Shown: positions 18,138 through 26,913 of the stretch, in pieces
Layout: each line of letters begins with the position of its first letter
Numbering within the stretch: the stretch's first letter is position 1
DNA from: Microvirga antarctica
GTDB taxonomy: Bacteria > Pseudomonadota > Alphaproteobacteria > Rhizobiales > Beijerinckiaceae
DNA length: 64,000 nucleotides
NCBI RefSeq assembly: GCF_017921815.1
Contig: NZ_JAGEMM010000002.1
Coordinates: 558,001 to 622,000 of the forward strand
Reading direction: 5' to 3'
Position numbers and translations under genes: made by a program
Notes under the pieces: model-generated
Told to the model about the DNA's origin: nothing
Seen by the model: only the letters and a program-made list of their open reading frames with translations
The model's database searches: none

Positions 18138-19862
18138 ATGATGAGCACCTACGCAGGCAGCCACGACAAGGAACACGACATCAGGGCGACTCTCTGGTCG
18201 TGCAAGGCGCATTTCATCTTTGCGTTCTTCTTCAATTCCTTCGTCAACGTTCTGATGCTCGCCTATCCGGTCTTCATGATCCAGGTCTTCGACAGGGTCA
18301 TTCCCGGCAGAAGCTGGGAGACGTTGATCGCCCTCGTCTTCGGGCTCGCCATCAGCGTCTGCGCCCAGGGAATTTTCCAATGGGTCCGCGGAACGTTGCT
18401 CGTGCGCGCATCGGCACGCATCGAGGGGCGGCTTGCCGACCGGCTTTTTCAGACGATCGTTCGCCGCTCTGGAGCAGGGTCCGGCCCGGCGAATGCGCAG
18501 CTGATGCGCGACCTGGACGGCTTCCGTCAGTTCGCCACCGGACGAGGCGGAATCGCCTTCATCGATCTGCCCTGGGGCTTCGTGTTTCTCGGCGTCATCT
18601 TTGTGGTCGACTCGCTCATGGGGGTCGTCGCGCTGATCTGTATTTTCATATCCGCCGTTGCCACGATCGCGAACTCCGTCTTCACGAAACGCGCCCTGAT
18701 CAAGGCCAATGTGGTCGGAAATTCATCCCAGCAATTCGGCGAAGCCGTCACGCGCACGGCTGAGGCCGTGATGGGGTTGGGCATGCTGAGCGCCGTCGTC
18801 CGTCGATGGCGCGGCGAGCGCGACCGGGCGATCCACGAGCAGTTCATTGCCAGTGGGCGAGGCGTGGTGTTCTCCTCCTTCATGGGCTCTGCGCGCATCC
18901 TGATGCAGGGCGTGCTGATGGCGGCGGGGGCGGTCCAGCTCATCAACGGGCTGATACCGGGCGGCGTGATGTTCGCGGCCGTCATCGTGTTCCAATTCGC
19001 CATGCGGCCGATCGATCAGGCCATCGGTGCCTGGGAAGAGTATCACAACGTCAAACAGGCCATGAATCGGATCGACGCGGCCTTGGCCGATGTCTCCGAC
19101 ACGGCGGTCAGCCTGCACCTCCCCCGGCCGAGCGGGTCCATCGCATGCCGGGAAGTGACCTTCGTGCCGCCCGGTTCGGACAAACCGATCCTCAAGCGGA
19201 TCAGTTTCTTTCTTCAGGCCGGGCAAAGTCTTGGGCTCATTGGCCTGAACGGATCCGGCAAGTCGACGCTCGCGCGCATTCTCACGGGAAGCATGCACCC
19301 GACCGCGGGAAGCGTCAGGATCGACGGAGCTGAACTCGACCAATGGAGCAATGAGGCATTCGGACGTTTCGTCGGGTATCTTCCGCAGAGTGTGAGTCTC
19401 CTGCCTGGAACTGTGGCCGACAACATCGGCCGGTTCGGCACATTCTCGGATGACGAGATCATCGATGCGGCCAAGCGGGCCCGTGTGCACGATCTCGTGC
19501 TGCGTTTGCCGCAGGGCTATGAGACTCCGCTCGATGAGAACCTCATGTTCTCGGGCGGTCAGCGGCAGTTGATTGCGCTCGCCCGTGCGATCGTCGGAAA
19601 GCCCGCTTTCGTCGTCCTCGACGAGCCCAACTCGAACCTCGACGGACCCGGTGAGGAAGCCCTCATCGCGTGCATCGAGGGTTTGAAGGAACTCGGCACG
19701 ACCGTTATTCTCATCACCCACCGACCCAATTTGGTTGTCCATCTCGATCACGCGGCGGTTCTGCGCGAGGGCATGCTCGTCAATTTCGGGCCCACGCAGG
19801 ACATCTTCAAGCAGCTCGGACGGCCAACCGTCGTCAAGAAGATGGGAGGCGCGAATGCCTGA
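18138..19862 (+). CDS. Type I secretion ABC transporter (PrtD/HlyB-like, no C39 domain)
   Basis: A 574-residue fused permease/ATPase. The membrane domain occupies roughly residues 20-310, starting with HFIFAFFFNSFVNVLMLAYP and ending before the nucleotide-binding domain. The ATPase has Walker A GLNGSGKST near 369, the signature FSGGQRQ near 471 and Walker B VVLDEPNS near 492. The absence of an N-terminal C39-like domain and the length fit PrtD/AprD/PrsD exporters of RTX proteases and glycanases. It forms the inner-membrane channel for unfolded substrates with a C-terminal signal. ATG codons lie at 18138 and 18141. It overlaps the HlyD gene by eight bases. The outer-membrane TolC-like partner is not in the window. 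Confidence 0.93.
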   Translation: MMSTYAGSHDKEHDIRATLWSCKAHFIFAFFFNSFVNVLMLAYPVFMIQVFDRVIPGRSWETLIALVFGLAISVCAQGIFQWVRGTLLVRASARIEGRLADRLFQTIVRRSGAGSGPANAQLMRDLDGFRQFATGRGGIAFIDLPWGFVFLGVIFVVDSLMGVVALICIFISAVATIANSVFTKRALIKANVVGNSSQQFGEAVTRTAEAVMGLGMLSAVVRRWRGERDRAIHEQFIASGRGVVFSSFMGSARILMQGVLMAAGAVQLINGLIPGGVMFAAVIVFQFAMRPIDQAIGAWEEYHNVKQAMNRIDAALADVSDTAVSLHLPRPSGSIACREVTFVPPGSDKPILKRISFFLQAGQSLGLIGLNGSGKSTLARILTGSMHPTAGSVRIDGAELDQWSNEAFGRFVGYLPQSVSLLPGTVADNIGRFGTFSDDEIIDAAKRARVHDLVLRLPQGYETPLDENLMFSGGQRQLIALARAIVGKPAFVVLDEPNSNLDGPGEEALIACIEGLKELGTTVILITHRPNLVVHLDHAAVLREGMLVNFGPTQDIFKQLGRPTVVKKMGGANA

Positions 19863-21180
19863 CCTGAAACTCCCGTCTCCCCTTGATGCGAAGCCGTTCA
19901 AGGATTCCGCATTCGGACCGGTGCTGGTCGGCGGTCTCGCAGCACTGGTTCTCATGGCGGCCGTCGCCGCATGGTCGTCGACCATGTCGGTTGCCAGCGC
20001 CGCGATCACATCCGGCAAGGTCACGGTCGAGGGCAGCCGCAAGGCGGTGCAGCATCCCAATGGCGGCGAAGTCGGCATCGTTTTTGTGCGTGAAGGTCAA
20101 TTGGTCGAGAAGGGCGAGAAGCTCATCCAGCTCGAACTCGCCGACGCCAAGGCGGAGGCGACGGTCCTTGCCAACAACCGGATTGCGGCCCTCTTCCACG
20201 CTGCCCGTCTCGAGACGGAGCGGGCGGATTCCAGCGAGATGGTGTTTCCGAGCGCACTCCTTGCACAGAAGAGCGATCCTCAGATCCAGCTGTTCCATCA
20301 GCAGGAACTTGGGCTTCTCGCCGCGCGGCGTTCGGCCTATCTCGGCCAGATCAACTTTCTCAGGCAGCAGATTGACGGCAGCCGGCGACAGGTCGAAGGG
20401 CTGCATGGCCGCACGAAGACCACCCAGGCTCAGCTCGATAGCATCGAAGAGGAGTTGAAGTCTCTCCAACCGCTGCTCGACAAGGGTCTCGTCGCGCGCC
20501 CTCGGGTGTTGGGCCTTGACCGCAGCGCGTCGAGCCTGCGCGGCGACATTGTGCAGATTGCAAACCTCATCGTGGCCGAAGACGACAAGGCGCGCGCGGC
20601 GGAGATCCAGATTGCGCAGCTGACGAAGGACCGTCTTGAGAGTATTGCGAAGGATACGGCGGAGAACGATGCCCGGTTATCTGAGATCGTGCCCCGTCTC
20701 GCGTCCGCGCTGAGACGCATGGAGCAGGCGGTTATCGTCGCTCCTGAAGGGGGCTACGTTTACGGCCTGTCGGTCTTCGGCCCCGGCGCATCGCTCACAC
20801 CGAGCCAGACCGTGCTGGAGATTGTGCCCAAGGATCAGCCCATGGTGATATCCGTGGAGATCGAGCCCACGGATATCGCCCGTGTCCGGCCGGGACAGAA
20901 TGCCAGCGTGCATTTTCTCCCCTATCGACAACGATACGCAAAGGCCATCGAAGGCACGCTGGAGAAAGTCTCGGCCGATCGCTTCGAGGATCCAGCGACC
21001 AAGAAATACTTCTACAAGGGGATTGTGAAAGTCGCCCCTGACGCCATCGAGGAGGCGAAAGTCGAGATGCTGCCTGGAATGCCGGCACAGGTGACGATCG
21101 AAACCGGCAAACGCACCATCCTGGCGTATTTTCTCGACCCCGTTTTCAAGATCTATGATTTCGCTCTGAAAGAACAATGA
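19855..21180 (+). CDS. HlyD-family periplasmic adaptor of type I secretion
   Basis: A 441-residue membrane fusion protein. A short cytoplasmic tail is followed by one transmembrane helix (about residues 22-48, VGGLAALVLMAAVAAW), the first lipoyl half (VQHPNGGEVGIVFVREGQLVEKG), a long coiled coil (about 100-280, rich in Gln/Glu/Leu), the second lipoyl half (APEGGYVYGLSVFGPGASLTPSQ) and the C-terminal beta-barrel with the P-G-M-P-A-Q-V motif near residue 412. It couples the ABC exporter to an outer-membrane channel. The start at 19855 follows GGGAGG and overlaps the exporter; an upstream start would overlap by more than 120 bases. Confidence 0.93.
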   Translation: MPDLKLPSPLDAKPFKDSAFGPVLVGGLAALVLMAAVAAWSSTMSVASAAITSGKVTVEGSRKAVQHPNGGEVGIVFVREGQLVEKGEKLIQLELADAKAEATVLANNRIAALFHAARLETERADSSEMVFPSALLAQKSDPQIQLFHQQELGLLAARRSAYLGQINFLRQQIDGSRRQVEGLHGRTKTTQAQLDSIEEELKSLQPLLDKGLVARPRVLGLDRSASSLRGDIVQIANLIVAEDDKARAAEIQIAQLTKDRLESIAKDTAENDARLSEIVPRLASALRRMEQAVIVAPEGGYVYGLSVFGPGASLTPSQTVLEIVPKDQPMVISVEIEPTDIARVRPGQNASVHFLPYRQRYAKAIEGTLEKVSADRFEDPATKKYFYKGIVKVAPDAIEEAKVEMLPGMPAQVTIETGKRTILAYFLDPVFKIYDFALKEQ

Positions 21181-21189
21181 GGACAGACC

Positions 21190-21477
21190 ATGTCGAATGG
21201 ACGTTCAGCACACGCGTCGAGTGAGGCCGCCTCGGGAGGTCGCCCAGTCGGTCTCGAAGGTGACAGCCCCGAGTTGGTGGCGTTTGCGCTGATGCGCTAC
21301 CTCGCGCAGCTGGAACAGGAGCGGGCCAGCCAGACCGGCGTGGTCTTCGATCGCGACTGGCTCCTCGACGCGTATGCGGATTGCCTCGAAGCGGTCAAAG
21401 GCAAACGCACAAAGGCGCCGCAGACATCTCCTTCTGCTCCCGCCAAGCCCCCGCGCGGACGTGCGCCAGTTCGCTGA
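21190..21477 (+). CDS. Small hypothetical protein of the type I secretion operon
   Basis: A 95-residue protein starting nine bases after the hlyD-type gene, with GAGG before the ATG. The middle (residues 28-65, SPELVAFALMRYLAQLEQER then FDRDWLLDAYADCLEAV) looks like two amphipathic helices, while both ends are Gly/Ser/Pro-rich and basic. No signal peptide, membrane segment or known domain is visible. Its position at the end of the operon suggests an accessory role in secretion or regulation; this is inference only. It converges on the - strand glycosyltransferase with 23 bases between stops. Confidence 0.65.
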   Translation: MSNGRSAHASSEAASGGRPVGLEGDSPELVAFALMRYLAQLEQERASQTGVVFDRDWLLDAYADCLEAVKGKRTKAPQTSPSAPAKPPRGRAPVR

Positions 21478-21500
21478 GGAGCTTCCCGACGATTCTCGCC

Positions 21501-22733
21501 TCAGGCGTCCAGAGCCGTCCGGATAAGGCTCTCGTATGCGGGCAGGGAGACGCCCCTGAAGTCGTACGAGTCCATGATCGTCTGTCGCGCGTTGATGGTG
21601 ATGTGAGCTCGCAATCGAGCGTTCTCAGCCGTGGCCGCGATTGTCTCGGCCAGGGCCCGCGCGTCGAAGAAATCCGCGAGTACGCCGTTCTGCCCATCGC
21701 GGATGACTTCCATCACCGGCGCGGTGGCTGAGCCGACGACCGCGCATCCGCACGCCATCCCGTCCAACAGCGACCAGGACAAGACGAACGGATAGGTCAG
21801 ATAGGCGTGGACGGTGGAAAGCCTGAACAGGGCGATGAGGTCTGAATAAGTAAGCGTGCCCAGAAAATGGACACGGTCGCGATCAATCTGCGCGCCGACC
21901 TCCGCGAGCATTGCCTGTTTCCAACTGCCCCCTTGTGCGGGCCGACGTCCGTAGCTTGGCTCGTCCTTGCCGACGATGGCGACCTGCGCGTGCGGCAGAA
22001 GCCTGAGAAGATGCGGCAATGCCCGCATGAAGGTGTGAAATCCGCGATAGGGTTCCATGGATCGCGCCACGTAGGTGATCAGCGTTCCGCCAGGCGCAAG
22101 GGTGAGGCCCGATCCCAGATGGAGGGGCGATGCCGGTGCGGGGCTGGCAAGCGCCGTGTCGATCCCTTCGTGGATCACTTTGGCGCGTTGGCTGAGCGCA
22201 GTCGGGAACGTATTTGCCTGCCACACTGTGGGCGACACGAGGATGTCCGAGATCGCCGCCGTCTGCAGGGTGGGGAGGTTGCGAAGCGAGACGTAATGGA
22301 GGTCTGTCGCAGGCACAGGAAATTCGGGATCGAAATCGAGATCGCTGCCGGTCCCGCGATAGTAGAATTCGAGATGCGACACGATCTTCGTGTTCGGAAA
22401 GACGTCGCGCAGAAACAGCGCCTCCCCCCAGGCCGGGTGGACGAAGCAGATGTCGGGCGAGAAGCCCTTGTGTTTCAGCGCCAGCAGCTTCCAGCGCACC
22501 ATGTCGCCGCGACGAACCTGCTCCGAGAAAAAGTGAAGCGGCGGAAAATGCTCAGGCCCGAAATCCGCGCGCGCGCTGTAGCTTTCATAGCGGACCCGCC
22601 CAAAATCCTGTTGGGACGGCGATTTCTGGCCGACCGCGACGACGGTCACGTCCTCACTGCGCGATAGGTGGTCCGCCAGGAGCTTGTACTGACCGGGAAA
22701 GTTCTGGTGAAGAAAGAGAACGGTCAGGGGCAT
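21501..22733 (-). CDS. GT4-like glycosyltransferase
   Basis: A 410-residue GT-B glycosyltransferase. The start MPLTVLFLHQNFPGQYKLLADHL is typical of a GT4 subgroup in which the first strand is followed by QNFPGQ. FVHPAWGEALFLRDVFP and ISHLEFYYRG-like segments form the acceptor half; the donor half begins with LITYVARSMEPYRGFHTF and carries the donor-site block YPFVLSWSLLDGMACGCAVVGS. The final helix returns to the first domain as usual. It stands alone on the - strand inside the secretion/polysaccharide region and presumably acts in the same glycan pathway. Donor and acceptor are unknown. Confidence 0.85.
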   Translation of the reverse strand: MPLTVLFLHQNFPGQYKLLADHLSRSEDVTVVAVGQKSPSQQDFGRVRYESYSARADFGPEHFPPLHFFSEQVRRGDMVRWKLLALKHKGFSPDICFVHPAWGEALFLRDVFPNTKIVSHLEFYYRGTGSDLDFDPEFPVPATDLHYVSLRNLPTLQTAAISDILVSPTVWQANTFPTALSQRAKVIHEGIDTALASPAPASPLHLGSGLTLAPGGTLITYVARSMEPYRGFHTFMRALPHLLRLLPHAQVAIVGKDEPSYGRRPAQGGSWKQAMLAEVGAQIDRDRVHFLGTLTYSDLIALFRLSTVHAYLTYPFVLSWSLLDGMACGCAVVGSATAPVMEVIRDGQNGVLADFFDARALAETIAATAENARLRAHITINARQTIMDSYDFRGVSLPAYESLIRTALDA

Positions 22734-23078
22734 CGTGGTTCACGTATGAGAGGAGAAAGTGCGGAGGCCGACAGTATGGCGTCTTTAATTGACCTAGCAC
22801 ATCGTCTGCGCGCAGCGCACGGACAAGAGGGGGGGTCTGATTGCGGGACCCGCGGAATTGGCGTCCGTCTCCGTTGCCGATCCCCGCGATGTCCTCCGCC
22901 TGTTGATCTGCAAAAGCGCGCATCTCTCCGGATGATTACTCCTCCGGAAGAGAGTTTCATCGTGATCGGTAATTCCGACGAGACTCGGGTGAGTCGGCGG
23001 ACCCGGGAAGTAATCCCCAGTAACACTGAAGCAATGACCCGGGGACGCTCATAGTCGTCGCAACTCCCCGGGGATGCG
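22734..23078. other. Divergent intergenic region upstream of the M10 protease
   Basis: 345 bases without a gene between divergently transcribed genes. It contains an interrupted hairpin: CTCTCCGGA (22924-22932) can pair with TCCGGAAGAG (22943-22952) with one bulged base. Several CCCGGG/CCCCGGGG-rich segments lie just before the protease start. No -35/-10 pair is convincing. The hairpin could lie in the 5' UTR of the protease mRNA. Confidence 0.35.
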
Positions 23079-24503
23079 ATGACGACTTCAGGCACTGCGC
23101 AGCGCGCAAACGATCGATCGATCGACGGCATCTTGTCCGGATTGAAGTGGAATGACTTGCATCTCACTTTCAGTTTTCCGGCGCTCGCATCCGTTTATGG
23201 CCCTTCCTATGGTGAGGGAGAACCGCAGCGTCATTTCGCGCCGTTCAATCCCGTTCAGGCTGACGCTGCTCGGTCCGTCTTCGATATGGTGGCGGCAGTC
23301 AGCCGTCTGTCGTTCAGCGAGATTGAGGAGACGGCCACCAGCCACGCGACCCTGCGCCTTGCCACATCCGAGGTTGCGAGCCCGGCCTGGACCTATACCC
23401 TCGACGAGGGCGCCGCCAGCGGCGATAGCTGGTTCGGCAACGGATCGGGTTGGTTCTCGGCGCCCATTCCGGCCGGCTACGGGTTCTGGACCTTCCTCCA
23501 TGAGATCGGCCACGAACTCGGGCTCAAGCATGGCCACGATCCGGGCGGTTTCGGCACTTTGCCGAACGACCGCAACGCGATGGAATTCTCCGTGATGAGC
23601 TATCGCTCCTCTGTGGGAGCCAAAGGCGACGCGCTCGTCAATGAGACGTGGGGCTATGCGCAGTCTCTGATGGTGGGCGACATCGCGGCCCTGCAGCAGA
23701 TGTACGGGGCGAATTTCTCCACGCATGCCGGCGACACGACCTATCGCTGGAGCCCGACCACCGGCCGGGCCTTCGTGGACGGCGTCGGGGAAGCGCCTCC
23801 CGGTGGCAACCGCATCTTCTCGACGATCTGGGACGGCGGCGGCGTCGATACGTATGATTTCTCGAATTATCGCACCGATCTGTCGGTCGATCTGCGGCCA
23901 GGGTGCTGGTCGACGGTCTCGGAGCGCCAGCTCGCTGACCTCGGGGGCTACTTCAACTTTGCCGCCGGCAACATCGCCAATGCGGAACTCTACCGCGGCA
24001 ACGTCCGATCCCTGATCGAAAACGCCACGGGCGGGTCGGGCGATGACACGCTGCTCGGCAATGTGGGAGCCAACGTCCTGGAGGGCCGGGCGGGGTCCGA
24101 TCGGCTCGCCGGGCGACAGGGCAACGATACGCTGAGCGGTGGCGCGGGCCGCGATGTGCTGAGCGGCGGCGCCGGATCCGACACGTTTCTGTTCGACGCG
24201 CGACTGAACGGCAAGGCGAATGTCGACAGAGTGACGGATTTCGACCCCCGCCATGACCGAATCCTTCTCGACAATGCGGTCTTCAAGGGCCTTGGCAAGG
24301 GCTCCGAGAGCAATCCGCGCATGCTCAAGAAGACCGCCTTCGACATCGGAGAGGCGGCGGGTGATCATCACGCCGTCATCTACGATCCGAAGACCGGCGG
24401 TCTGTCGTTCGACCCCGATGGGGCGGGGGCGGCCCCTGCCGTGATCTTCGCAATCCTGCCCAAGATGTTGTTGTTGAGCGCAGCCGACTTCTACATCGTC
24501 TAG
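23079..24503 (+). CDS. Serralysin-type M10 metalloprotease with RTX repeats
   Basis: A 474-residue secreted zinc protease. The zinc motif [11 protein letters not shown] is at residues 141-151 (three His ligands and catalytic Glu142), and the Met-turn VMSYRS follows at about 172. Residues about 318-372 hold four to five RTX nonapeptides ([27 protein letters not shown]), followed by the M10 C-terminal region ending in AADFYIV, a hydrophobic end typical of type I secretion signals. No N-terminal signal peptide is present. Export by the ABC/HlyD pair at 18138-21180 is likely. Family members degrade extracellular proteins and need calcium. The ATG lies in GGGGATGCGATG without a strong ribosome site. 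Confidence 0.92.
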   Translation: MTTSGTAQRANDRSIDGILSGLKWNDLHLTFSFPALASVYGPSYGEGEPQRHFAPFNPVQADAARSVFDMVAAVSRLSFSEIEETATSHATLRLATSEVASPAWTYTLDEGAASGDSWFGNGSGWFSAPIPAGYGFWTFLHEIGHELGLKHGHDPGGFGTLPNDRNAMEFSVMSYRSSVGAKGDALVNETWGYAQSLMVGDIAALQQMYGANFSTHAGDTTYRWSPTTGRAFVDGVGEAPPGGNRIFSTIWDGGGVDTYDFSNYRTDLSVDLRPGCWSTVSERQLADLGGYFNFAAGNIANAELYRGNVRSLIENATGGSGDDTLLGNVGANVLEGRAGSDRLAGRQGNDTLSGGAGRDVLSGGAGSDTFLFDARLNGKANVDRVTDFDPRHDRILLDNAVFKGLGKGSESNPRMLKKTAFDIGEAAGDHHAVIYDPKTGGLSFDPDGAGAAPAVIFAILPKMLLLSAADFYIV

Positions 24504-24525
24504 AAGCCGGCGCCGGTTCGGCTGT

Positions 24526-25251
24526 TCAGCCTTGCTGGGCGCGCGCCTTGCGCCATTCCTGGTAGGCCGCGCGGGTGGCGTCGTCCGGCGGATAGGTGCC
24601 GACCAGCCTTGCCCCACCCTTGATCCGCTCGAGAACGAAAAGCTCCAGCTCCTCGCGCTCGAAGGCTGCGGTGGCAACCTCCTCGGCGAACATGCGCGGA
24701 ATGACGACGACGCCGTTGCCGTCTCCCACCACCACGTCGCCGGCACAGACGGCAACCCCGTCACAGCCGACCGGAATATCGATCTCCGTGAAATGCAGGA
24801 AGGTGGCGGCCGACAAGGCCGAGTTGCCTCCGGCGAAGACCGGGATGCCGATCGACGAGATCGCTTCCGGGTCGGAGACGCTGCCATCGATGACGATTCC
24901 CGCAGCACCCTTGACCTGAAGGTAGGTCGTCATGATGTCGCCGAAGACCGACGCGCGGGTATCGCCGCCGGCGGCGATGATCAACGTTTCGCCGGCCTCG
25001 GTTTGTTCGAAGGCGCGGGCCTGCAGGTCTGGCAACTCGCCGGCCGCGACCTTGCGGCGGAAGTCCTCCCGCATCGGGACAGCGCGCAGGGTCGTGGCAA
25101 CGCCGACAAAACGTCGTGCTGAGCCGACGGCGTCGAGGCCGCGCATGTGGTTGGTCCCAAGGCCCGACTTGACCATGATGGAATTCAGGGTGGGAACCGA
25201 GCAGCGTTCGAGTTTCGCCCGAAGCTCTGCGGGCAGGGGTGTTCGTGTCAC
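24526..25251 (-). CDS. RraA-like protein (oxo-acid aldolase/decarboxylase fold)
   Basis: A 241-residue protein of the RraA / 4-hydroxy-4-methyl-2-oxoglutarate aldolase family. GDIMTTYLQVKGAAGIVIDG and GDVVVGDGNGVVVIP are the hallmark strands. The usual G-x-x-R-D substrate/metal motif is altered to GSVSD, so the pyruvate-binding Arg appears to be Ser; the adjacent Asp is kept. Whether it still cleaves or decarboxylates 2-oxo acids is therefore doubtful. I place the start at a GTG with AAGGAG ten bases upstream; an upstream frame adds Pro/Arg-rich residues unlike the family. Last gene of a six-gene operon with the GST, the TctCAB importer and an amidohydrolase. Confidence 0.8.
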   Translation of the reverse strand: MTRTPLPAELRAKLERCSVPTLNSIMVKSGLGTNHMRGLDAVGSARRFVGVATTLRAVPMREDFRRKVAAGELPDLQARAFEQTEAGETLIIAAGGDTRASVFGDIMTTYLQVKGAAGIVIDGSVSDPEAISSIGIPVFAGGNSALSAATFLHFTEIDIPVGCDGVAVCAGDVVVGDGNGVVVIPRMFAEEVATAAFEREELELFVLERIKGGARLVGTYPPDDATRAAYQEWRKARAQQG

Positions 25252-25300
25252 GGTCTTATCTCCTTGCGGACATTGTCTTGGGAGGATGGGGAGGCGTGGA

Positions 25301-25924
25301 TCAGTGGGCGGGCGTTTCCGGCACGGCCATCCCACGCGCGACGCCTTGGCGCGCGCCCACCTCTGTCAGCCAGCGGCGCAGATTGGGGACGCCGCCGACG
25401 CGATCGAGCAGCTTCTGTCGAAACGCGGCGGTCGGGTAAAGCGCGAAATCCGCCACACTGATTTCATCACCAGCGAGGAAGGGCGTTCGCCCCAGTTGGG
25501 CGTCGGCCTGCCCGAGGAAACGCATGAGCCGAGCCTCGTAATGGCGGATGATCGGCTCTGGCGTGTCCTTCAACTCGCTCGTGAGGACGAAGATCGGATG
25601 GGTGGCCGATATGACGTCCGTCATCACGAAACTCATCCATTGCAGGACCTGCGCTCGCGCCACCGGCTCCTGCGGGAGGAAACGTCCGGTCTTTTCGCAA
25701 AGATAGAGCATGATCGCGAAGGACTGGCTCAGGCTGACACCCGTCTCGTGATCGATCAGAACAGGGATCGATCCCGCCGGGTTCACAGCCATCATCTCCG
25801 CAGGCTTGGTTGCGTTATCCGCGTCGAAATCGACGGCGTGGACGCGGTACGGAAGTCCGAGCTCCTCAAGCATGATGGAGGCGCGCAGCCCATTGGTCGT
25901 GCGGGCGCTATAGAGATCGATCAC
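25301..25924 (-). CDS. Glutathione S-transferase family protein
   Basis: A 207-residue GST of usual length. The thioredoxin-like N-terminal domain opens with VIDLYSARTTNGLRASIMLEE, contains the cis-Pro block GSIPVLIDHE and the SQSFAIMLYL helix where the gamma-Glu of glutathione is normally held (S/E-S). The C-terminal helical domain includes FLAGDEISVADFALYP, the N-capping box motif of GSTs. Start is a GTG at 25924 with CAGGAG upstream; the longer frame runs into tctC. In catabolic operons such enzymes isomerise or dehalogenate substrates or open thioethers; the exact reaction here is unknown. It lies 14 bases after tctC. Confidence 0.85.
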   Translation of the reverse strand: MIDLYSARTTNGLRASIMLEELGLPYRVHAVDFDADNATKPAEMMAVNPAGSIPVLIDHETGVSLSQSFAIMLYLCEKTGRFLPQEPVARAQVLQWMSFVMTDVISATHPIFVLTSELKDTPEPIIRHYEARLMRFLGQADAQLGRTPFLAGDEISVADFALYPTAAFRQKLLDRVGGVPNLRRWLTEVGARQGVARGMAVPETPAH

Positions 25925-25938
25925 GAGACGGCTCCTGC

Positions 25939-26913
25939 TTATTGGGGCGTAAGGTTGGCGGCCTTGAAGACGGGCGCCCAGATGGCGTCCTGCGCTGCCA
26001 TGAAGGCCGCGTGTTCGGCCGGCGTAGACGGGTTGGGCTGGGTGCCGATCTCTTCGAACCGCTTCAAGGTCGCCGGGTTGGCATAGACGGCCTCGAAGCC
26101 CGTGCGGATCTTGGCGACCACATCGGCCGGCAGGCCAGCCGGTCCAAACAGGCCCTGCCAGCTTGTGACGACATAGCCGGGCAGGCCGCTCTCTTCCACC
26201 GTGGGGACGTCGGGAAGCTGGGGCGAGCGCTTCGCACCCGTTGTGGCCAGCGCCCGCCACTGGTTCGCGCGGATGTTTTCAAGCGAGGAGGACAGGGCGT
26301 TGAACATGACCTGGATTTCGCCCGCCAAAAGGTCGGTCTTTGCCAGCGCATCGCCCTTGTAGGGAATGTGCTGCATCTGCGTGCCGGTCATGTGCATGAA
26401 GAGCATGGCCGACAGGTGGATCGAACCGCCCGCGCCGGACGAGCCGAACGAGTACTTGTCGGGGGACGCTTTCAGGAGCGCGATGAACTCCTTCACGTTT
26501 GTGGCGGGCAGCTTGTTGTTGACGATGAGCACGTTCGGATTGGCGAACATGAGGCCGAGGGGCATCAGGTCCTTCTTCCAGTCGTAGGGCACCGTCTTGT
26601 AGAGGTAGCCGTTGTTGATGACGTTCGGACCACCGATGACGAGGGTATACCCGTCGGGCGTGGCGCGCGCGGCAGCCTCCGTGCCGATATTGCCGGCGGC
26701 GCCCGCCCGGTTATCGACCACCACCGGCTGTCCCATGGCGACGCTGAACGCATCCGCGAAGGCACGGGTCTGAAGGTCCGCCGAGCCGCCCGCCGGAAAC
26801 GGCACGATGATGCGAATGGGTTTGGACGGATAGGCCTGGGCCAGTGCGGCTTGCGCGCTCAAGGTCACGCCGAGAACGGCGGCGGCGAGAACTGCGGAAA
26901 GGCGGCGTTTCAT
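25939..26913 (-). CDS. tctC: TTT-family periplasmic substrate-binding protein (Bug/TctC)
   Basis: A 324-residue periplasmic binding protein of the Bug family. A Sec signal peptide occupies the first 25 residues (basic MKRR, hydrophobic LSAVLAAAVLGVTLSAQAA, cleavage after ALAQA). The family motif YPSKPIRIIVPFPAGGSAD follows, and VVDNRAGAAGNIGTEAAA marks the ligand-binding loop. It delivers a carboxylate or small aromatic/heterocyclic acid to the TctA/TctB membrane proteins. Its start overlaps the tctA stop by four bases. The ligand cannot be predicted from sequence. Confidence 0.93.
   Translation of the reverse strand: MKRRLSAVLAAAVLGVTLSAQAALAQAYPSKPIRIIVPFPAGGSADLQTRAFADAFSVAMGQPVVVDNRAGAAGNIGTEAAARATPDGYTLVIGGPNVINNGYLYKTVPYDWKKDLMPLGLMFANPNVLIVNNKLPATNVKEFIALLKASPDKYSFGSSGAGGSIHLSAMLFMHMTGTQMQHIPYKGDALAKTDLLAGEIQVMFNALSSSLENIRANQWRALATTGAKRSPQLPDVPTVEESGLPGYVVTSWQGLFGPAGLPADVVAKIRTGFEAVYANPATLKRFEEIGTQPNPSTPAEHAAFMAAQDAIWAPVFKAANLTPQ

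Noticed and set aside
23088-24908. 606-residue open frame on the - strand across the M10 protease and the RraA gene
   Set aside because: It is antisense to two well-supported genes, has arginine/alanine-rich shadow composition, and contains no domain.
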